64,000 nt of DNA from Ophioceras dolichostomum (lineage: Eukaryota; Ascomycota; Sordariomycetes; Magnaporthales; Ophioceraceae), in contig PYST01000034.1 in NCBI GenBank assembly GCA_003049485.1, positions 124,001-188,000 of the forward strand, in the 5' to 3' direction. The translations under genes were made by a program, and so were the position numbers. Positions 59,980 to 64,000 of the stretch are shown piece after piece (within the stretch, counting starts at the first letter, position 1; every line of letters begins with the position of its first letter). The notes beneath the pieces were generated by a model. It had not been told where the DNA came from, searched no databases, and saw only the letters and a program-made list of their open reading frames with translations.

Positions 59980-62595
59980 TCAGTCGGCGCTAGGGTGATG
60001 ACGGAAGTCGAGGCAAAGGTCGTCGATCAAATCCCCGCCGAGGACTGCCGCCAGCTCTGCGACCCTGGACTTGAAGGAGGGGTAGGCGGAGACGCCTGGA
60101 CCCTGCCAGGCCATCAGGTCCGAGGTCCTGAAGTATCCCGCCGTGACAGAGTCGATCGCAATACGGATGTTGCCCAGGTTCAGCTCTGTGACCTCGTCCA
60201 AGGACATCATTCCGGGCATGTTGCTCCTCAGAAGGAACTCCTCCGAGTCCATGCCGGAGTCTGCTTCGTCGTCGTCGTCGTCGTTGTCGTCAATATCATC
60301 TTGTTCCTCTTCTTCTCCTTTCACCACGTCTTCGTCCTTCTTGTCTGCTCCGTCCGCTGCCTTCGCCACGCCGTTCTCCTGGGTCCCATTTGCATTTTTA
60401 CTATCCCCACTACCGTCTGAGGAAGCAACGCCGTGCCCATCACCACCCTTCTTCTCAGCCACAACAGCTATTTCGAGCTTTGCGGGTGGAGAAGTTTTCT
60501 GTTTCGGGAACTTTGCCAGCCCTTTGGCGTTGAAGATGCTAAGGTTATCTCCCTTGTCTAGCTGGTGCCAGGTCAGTGTCGCAGGGTTGAGGATGTTCTG
60601 TGGCATGTAGTCCATCTTGTAACGCATCTTGGGGCAAGAGTGGATGTAGTACCCAGAGTACCACCAACGGTACCCACCCTCGATGGCGAGCGCGATCTCT
60701 CTCAGGGCCCCGAGCTTTCCCGGGTTGTGCGAGTGGATGGACTCGTGGTACATGAAGTAGACGGCGCTGACGCACTCTGGGAGGAGGTCCAGCACGCCTA
60801 CCGCCACCAGGACGCCGTCGAGCCGGTAGCACTGATGGTAGCTACCCAGAAGCCGCTCCCGACCGCCCGGCTCGCTGGGAGGAGCTGTCGACCGTCGCAC
60901 CGGTGAGTTGCAGAGAAATCTCGTGAAAGCCCTGCGGTTGATCTTGGTGGCGGGCTCCTGGTGGACTACGGCTTGATAGTTGGCGTAGACAGCGTACTTC
61001 TCTTCCGTAAAGTCGTCACGCTCCAGCGTCACAGTAAACTTGTGGGCCGGCTCCGGTGGTGAGGCTGGCAGGAACTCGCTCTCGGGCTCGTGGACCCGCT
61101 CGACCAGGTCGAAGACTGTGTTGCGCCTCTTCGCCTCGGCACGCGACCGGGGGTGAAGGCGGGCAGCATCGCGGATGTACTCGTGGCCGAGGATGTACTT
61201 GGTAAAACGATTAATGGTCTGGCGCTGGTCCTTGGTGGGCTTGAATGCCGCCGAGTCCAGACGAAGGGTATAGTGTGGACAGCATGCACTCTGCTGATTG
61301 GGCCTGTAAAGCAGCGTCCCGGACCGCCTCCAGCACCGATCGAGAAGAGTCTGATAGAACCCGGGGTTCAGCTCGGTCGCCCTCGCGTAATAGGAGAACC
61401 CTAGTGGAGGCGCAATTAGAGACTGTCAGAATTATGAAAACGGACACCGAGTCCATCCTGAAAAGTGCCAGCCTACTGTACGGTGACGCCCCAGGAGTGG
61501 GTCTGACCGGCAGGACGATGCACTGTTGAGCGGGATATTTGGTGGCAAGATGAGTACTGGAGTGGTTGCAACTATGCAACTCGGACAGGAGTGGGAGACC
61601 GAAGACAAGGCTAGCACGGGACGGGAGACATGGGAGTATTTGGTGGGGGCCGCGAACAGTTGGCAGCACATGACGGGAAGGTTCAAAGGCTATTGTGATT
61701 GTGCCAGGAGAGCGGCGTCAAAAGTCTGTCTTACGTTTCTGGTTGGGGCTCGCCCGTCGTCCTCGGCAGTAGCCACACTCGGCTGAGTTATGATAGCCTA
61801 GCAAGTAAAGCAAGCGGCTTAGTTAGCGAACAGCACACGGGAAAACTGGCGATGACGGCAGAGCACTGTGTGGTGTATAAAGCGTGATCGCATGTGGGGG
61901 TGAACTGAAACGGGAAAGGAATATGTGCATCGGATAGCAGACGCTATACGCCATAATCCCCGTGTAGACATAGACTTGGGAAGGACACCCATTACACCCA
62001 TTATTTTTTCACCCAAGATCACACCGGCTAACTCGTGAAGGGCAGACAAAGCGAAGCACAAATGGAAACACGTAACATGCCAACGTTGCCTGCCTCTGCC
62101 GGGCCAGCTCGGAGTCCAGATGGTGGGGTTCATAGGCAGACAAGACGAGTTGAGGACGAGTTGAGGACATGTTGAGGACAAGTTGAGGCATGGGCCATAG
62201 CAAAGCGTGGGATGCGGCATCTTGGACAGAAACGGAAGTACCAGATGCATTGCGGTATCGCAGTCAGGCGGGCTGACCTTGGAGGAAGTGGAGTGCTGAG
62301 TGCTGCAGCGGCAGAGTAAGATGGGAACGGTGATCGTGATGATGGCATGCCGTCGTTCGTCTGATGACGATGAGAGGCCGGGATCCGCAACTGTGCGGGT
62401 GACACAAGGCTCCCGATCTCTGCTCCTGGGCTTCCCTGGAGCCAACGGCAAACCATGACTCTTGCACGGGCCCAAATGGTTGGGTGAGGAAGGGCGGTGT
62501 TGCTGTGTTTCTGTGTTGCGGGACTCACCAATTGGGCTGATATAATTGAATGCATCTCCAGGGGTCTGCATGACCGGCGAGCCTGCTTCCTCCAT
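59980..62595 (-). CDS. ate1: arginyl-tRNA-protein transferase ATE1
   Basis: Transfers Arg from Arg-tRNA to N-terminal Asp, Glu or oxidised Cys, marking proteins for the N-degron pathway. Three exons: 62595-62529, 61797-61735 and 61400-59980, giving 516 residues. Exon 1 ends in NYISPIG and exon 2 starts YHNSAECGYC; phases match. The conserved cysteines are Cys30 and Cys33 (CGYC) and Cys83 and Cys84 (ACCPHYT), corresponding to the metal/Fe-S-binding set known from yeast. Other blocks are RCWRRSGTLLYRPNQ, FTKYILGHEYIRD, YHQCYRLDGVLVAVGVLDLLP, SAVYFMYHES and YRWWYSGYYIHSCPKMRYK. An acidic, low-complexity insertion occupies about residues 351-430 before the end region (MSLDEVTELNLGNI). Introns are 731 and 334 nt, long for this genome; the first contains an 11-bp tandem repeat. 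Automatic calls beginning in exon 3 would lose the catalytic cysteines. Confidence 0.96.
62144..62187. repeat. 11-bp tandem repeat (4 copies) in ATE1 intron 1
   Basis: Four adjacent copies of GACGAGTTGAG-like 11-mers; the third and fourth carry small changes. They lie inside the first intron of ATE1. Confidence 0.85.
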
Positions 62596-64000
62596 TGTGC
62601 TTGCCGGATGTGCTGGTTGTGCTAGCACGCCGAACGGTAGCGTGTTGCTGCAGTGTAGCGGGTGCTGCACTGTGCTTCGCTGCGCTTCGCTGTGCCTCAA
62701 TGCGCTGTGCAGAGGTCAAGTGCGTACTAGCAAAGAAGCTTCCGCCTGCGTATTAGCGGTGGGCTCGGCCAACTCGACATGTTTGGTATCATCGTTTTTG
62801 TGTGGAGCAGGTCGGAGGCGCTAATAAGGTGGAAGGTGCCGCAGCCGACCGGAGGTGGGGTTGTGATGGCGGAAACACCTCGCCGGGAGGGAAGGGGGAG
62901 GCAATTGGGGGGAAGGTAGGGTTGCTTCCAGACATACAAAACGAGACCGTTCAACCTCCGTCTTGGCCGCCTGCACCGAACCAAGCAACTCCTTCGGTGC
63001 CTAGGTTGGTAGGTGGGCTATTCCGTAGGTACTTGAAGTTGAGTCCAGGACTTCTGACCCGGATAACGATTGAGTGAAGTCCAGTGCCTCTTGTCAGGGA
63101 TGAGGGGAGATGCGATTCCAGTCGGGAACTCTTTGGGTCGAATAGGTCCGAAGTCGCCCGTCAACAATACGGCTGGAAGGACTGAATTTAGACAGAATGC
63201 CGCCGGGGGCAAGGTCGGCCCAATCCGTTAGATGCGTTTGATGCGTTTGATATAGTCCAGCCACTTCGCCCATCTCCCGATGTCAAGAGTGGTTCCTGGC
63301 GCTTCTCGCGTGACGAGTTGATACGGATTCTGGCTGGCTGGCTGGCTGTCTGGCTCCTACTGCGTGGTGTGTGGTGTGGAGGGGAAGAGTTGGAAGGGGA
63401 AAGACGTAAAAATCAGGTCTCTGAAGACGCTAACGAAGAGTCGACCGTGTGATTTGTGGCGATACGTAGGTACCTACTTCTTCTGTTGTGTGGTAGTAGA
63501 TATCAGTCGGGCGACTGCCTGCCTACACAGTACCACCGCCCGCTGAGTCCTGCAGTCAGCTCCCCTGCAGCTCTGCGAAGCGGCTCCAGCTTGTTTGTCC
63601 AGGGTGGGAGGATGGGAGGATGGAACTCTCCCTTAGTTCTTGGTGACACAGAGTTGCTGCTGAGTTCTGGCTGAACAGACCGAGCTGGAGAGACAATTAA
63701 TGAGACACGGACTTGAATAGCAGTCATTTTATCATCCAGATCCAATCTGGCCCAACCTGACAGGGAAAGACGCCATGCTCGTTTCCTTCCTGCCTGATGG
63801 TGTGCTGGTGCGCTGGCCGGCAGAGAAACCTCGGAACTGTTGAGACTCGAGAAGCTCGCCGTCGTGTAGGAGTGTGGGAGAATGAGCTGCCCCCCACCCT
63901 TGCCAAGTCCAACTGAGAACACATCAAAACCCAACCTGGGCTGCTGCTGCTGCTACCCCGCCTTGCCTGCCTAGCGAGCCTGCACTGACCAGTGCAGCGT
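62596..64000. other. right flank, ATE1 upstream region
   Basis: 1.4 kb upstream of ATE1 to the window end. It includes GCTGTGC/GCTTCGC short repeats just before the ATE1 start (about 62640-62712) and GGCTGGCTGTCTGGC words near 63340. No coding sequence recognised. Confidence 0.55.

Noticed and set aside
61819..62700. 293-codon minus-strand open frame with a VLNSS-like repeat
   Set aside because: It is ATE1 exon 1 read through into intron 1; the repeat comes from the 11-bp tandem repeat in the intron.

Overview
This is nuclear DNA of a filamentous ascomycete, most likely a Sordariomycete. The evidence is short GT-AG introns with CTRAC-type branch points, high GC in exons, fungus-specific genes (CHS7, a group X hybrid histidine kinase, UDP-galactopyranose mutase, NCE101), and a 108-residue cytochrome c that closely resembles the Neurospora form. 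I count 17 protein-coding genes. I found no convincing tRNA or rRNA gene, transposon, CRISPR array or secondary-metabolite cluster. Splice sites were placed by eye from frame, phase and family conservation.

Layout. Bases 1-7721 are gene-poor, with a CCAAT cluster near 4.1-4.3 kb. A giant group X hybrid histidine kinase fills 7722-16391 (minus). UDP-galactopyranose mutase (18436-20660, minus) and a nucleotide-sugar-type transporter (23778-25338, plus) are head to head, resembling the galactofuranose gene pair known in Aspergillus. Ribosomal protein eL27 (minus) and NCE101 (plus) share a short divergent promoter. A TTC36-like TPR protein (minus) and 4-hydroxyphenylpyruvate dioxygenase (plus) share a 1 kb divergent promoter. 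TFIIH subunit SSL1 and the chitin synthase chaperone CHS7 follow, both minus.

The right half has a sugar transporter with an unusual long N-terminal tail (40815-43563), a small LYR-type mitochondrial protein, an SLC25 mitochondrial carrier and the ribosome-biogenesis AAA ATPase RIX7. Cytochrome c (minus) is divergent from an unnamed mitochondrial membrane protein (plus). Exosome subunit RRP42 and arginyl-tRNA-protein transferase ATE1 (both minus) complete the set.

The genes are mostly housekeeping: ribosome synthesis and RNA processing, mitochondria, cell wall and sugar handling. The most interesting context is the TTC36/HPPD head-to-head pair, because in mammals TTC36 is reported to stabilise HPD, the same enzyme. 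The second is the mutase/transporter pair. Other points worth checking are an in-frame acidic extension after the SSL1 stop, a pseudokinase-like domain in the histidine kinase, and the transporter's N-terminal tail with no visible ATG. I did not find a clearly new multi-gene system.
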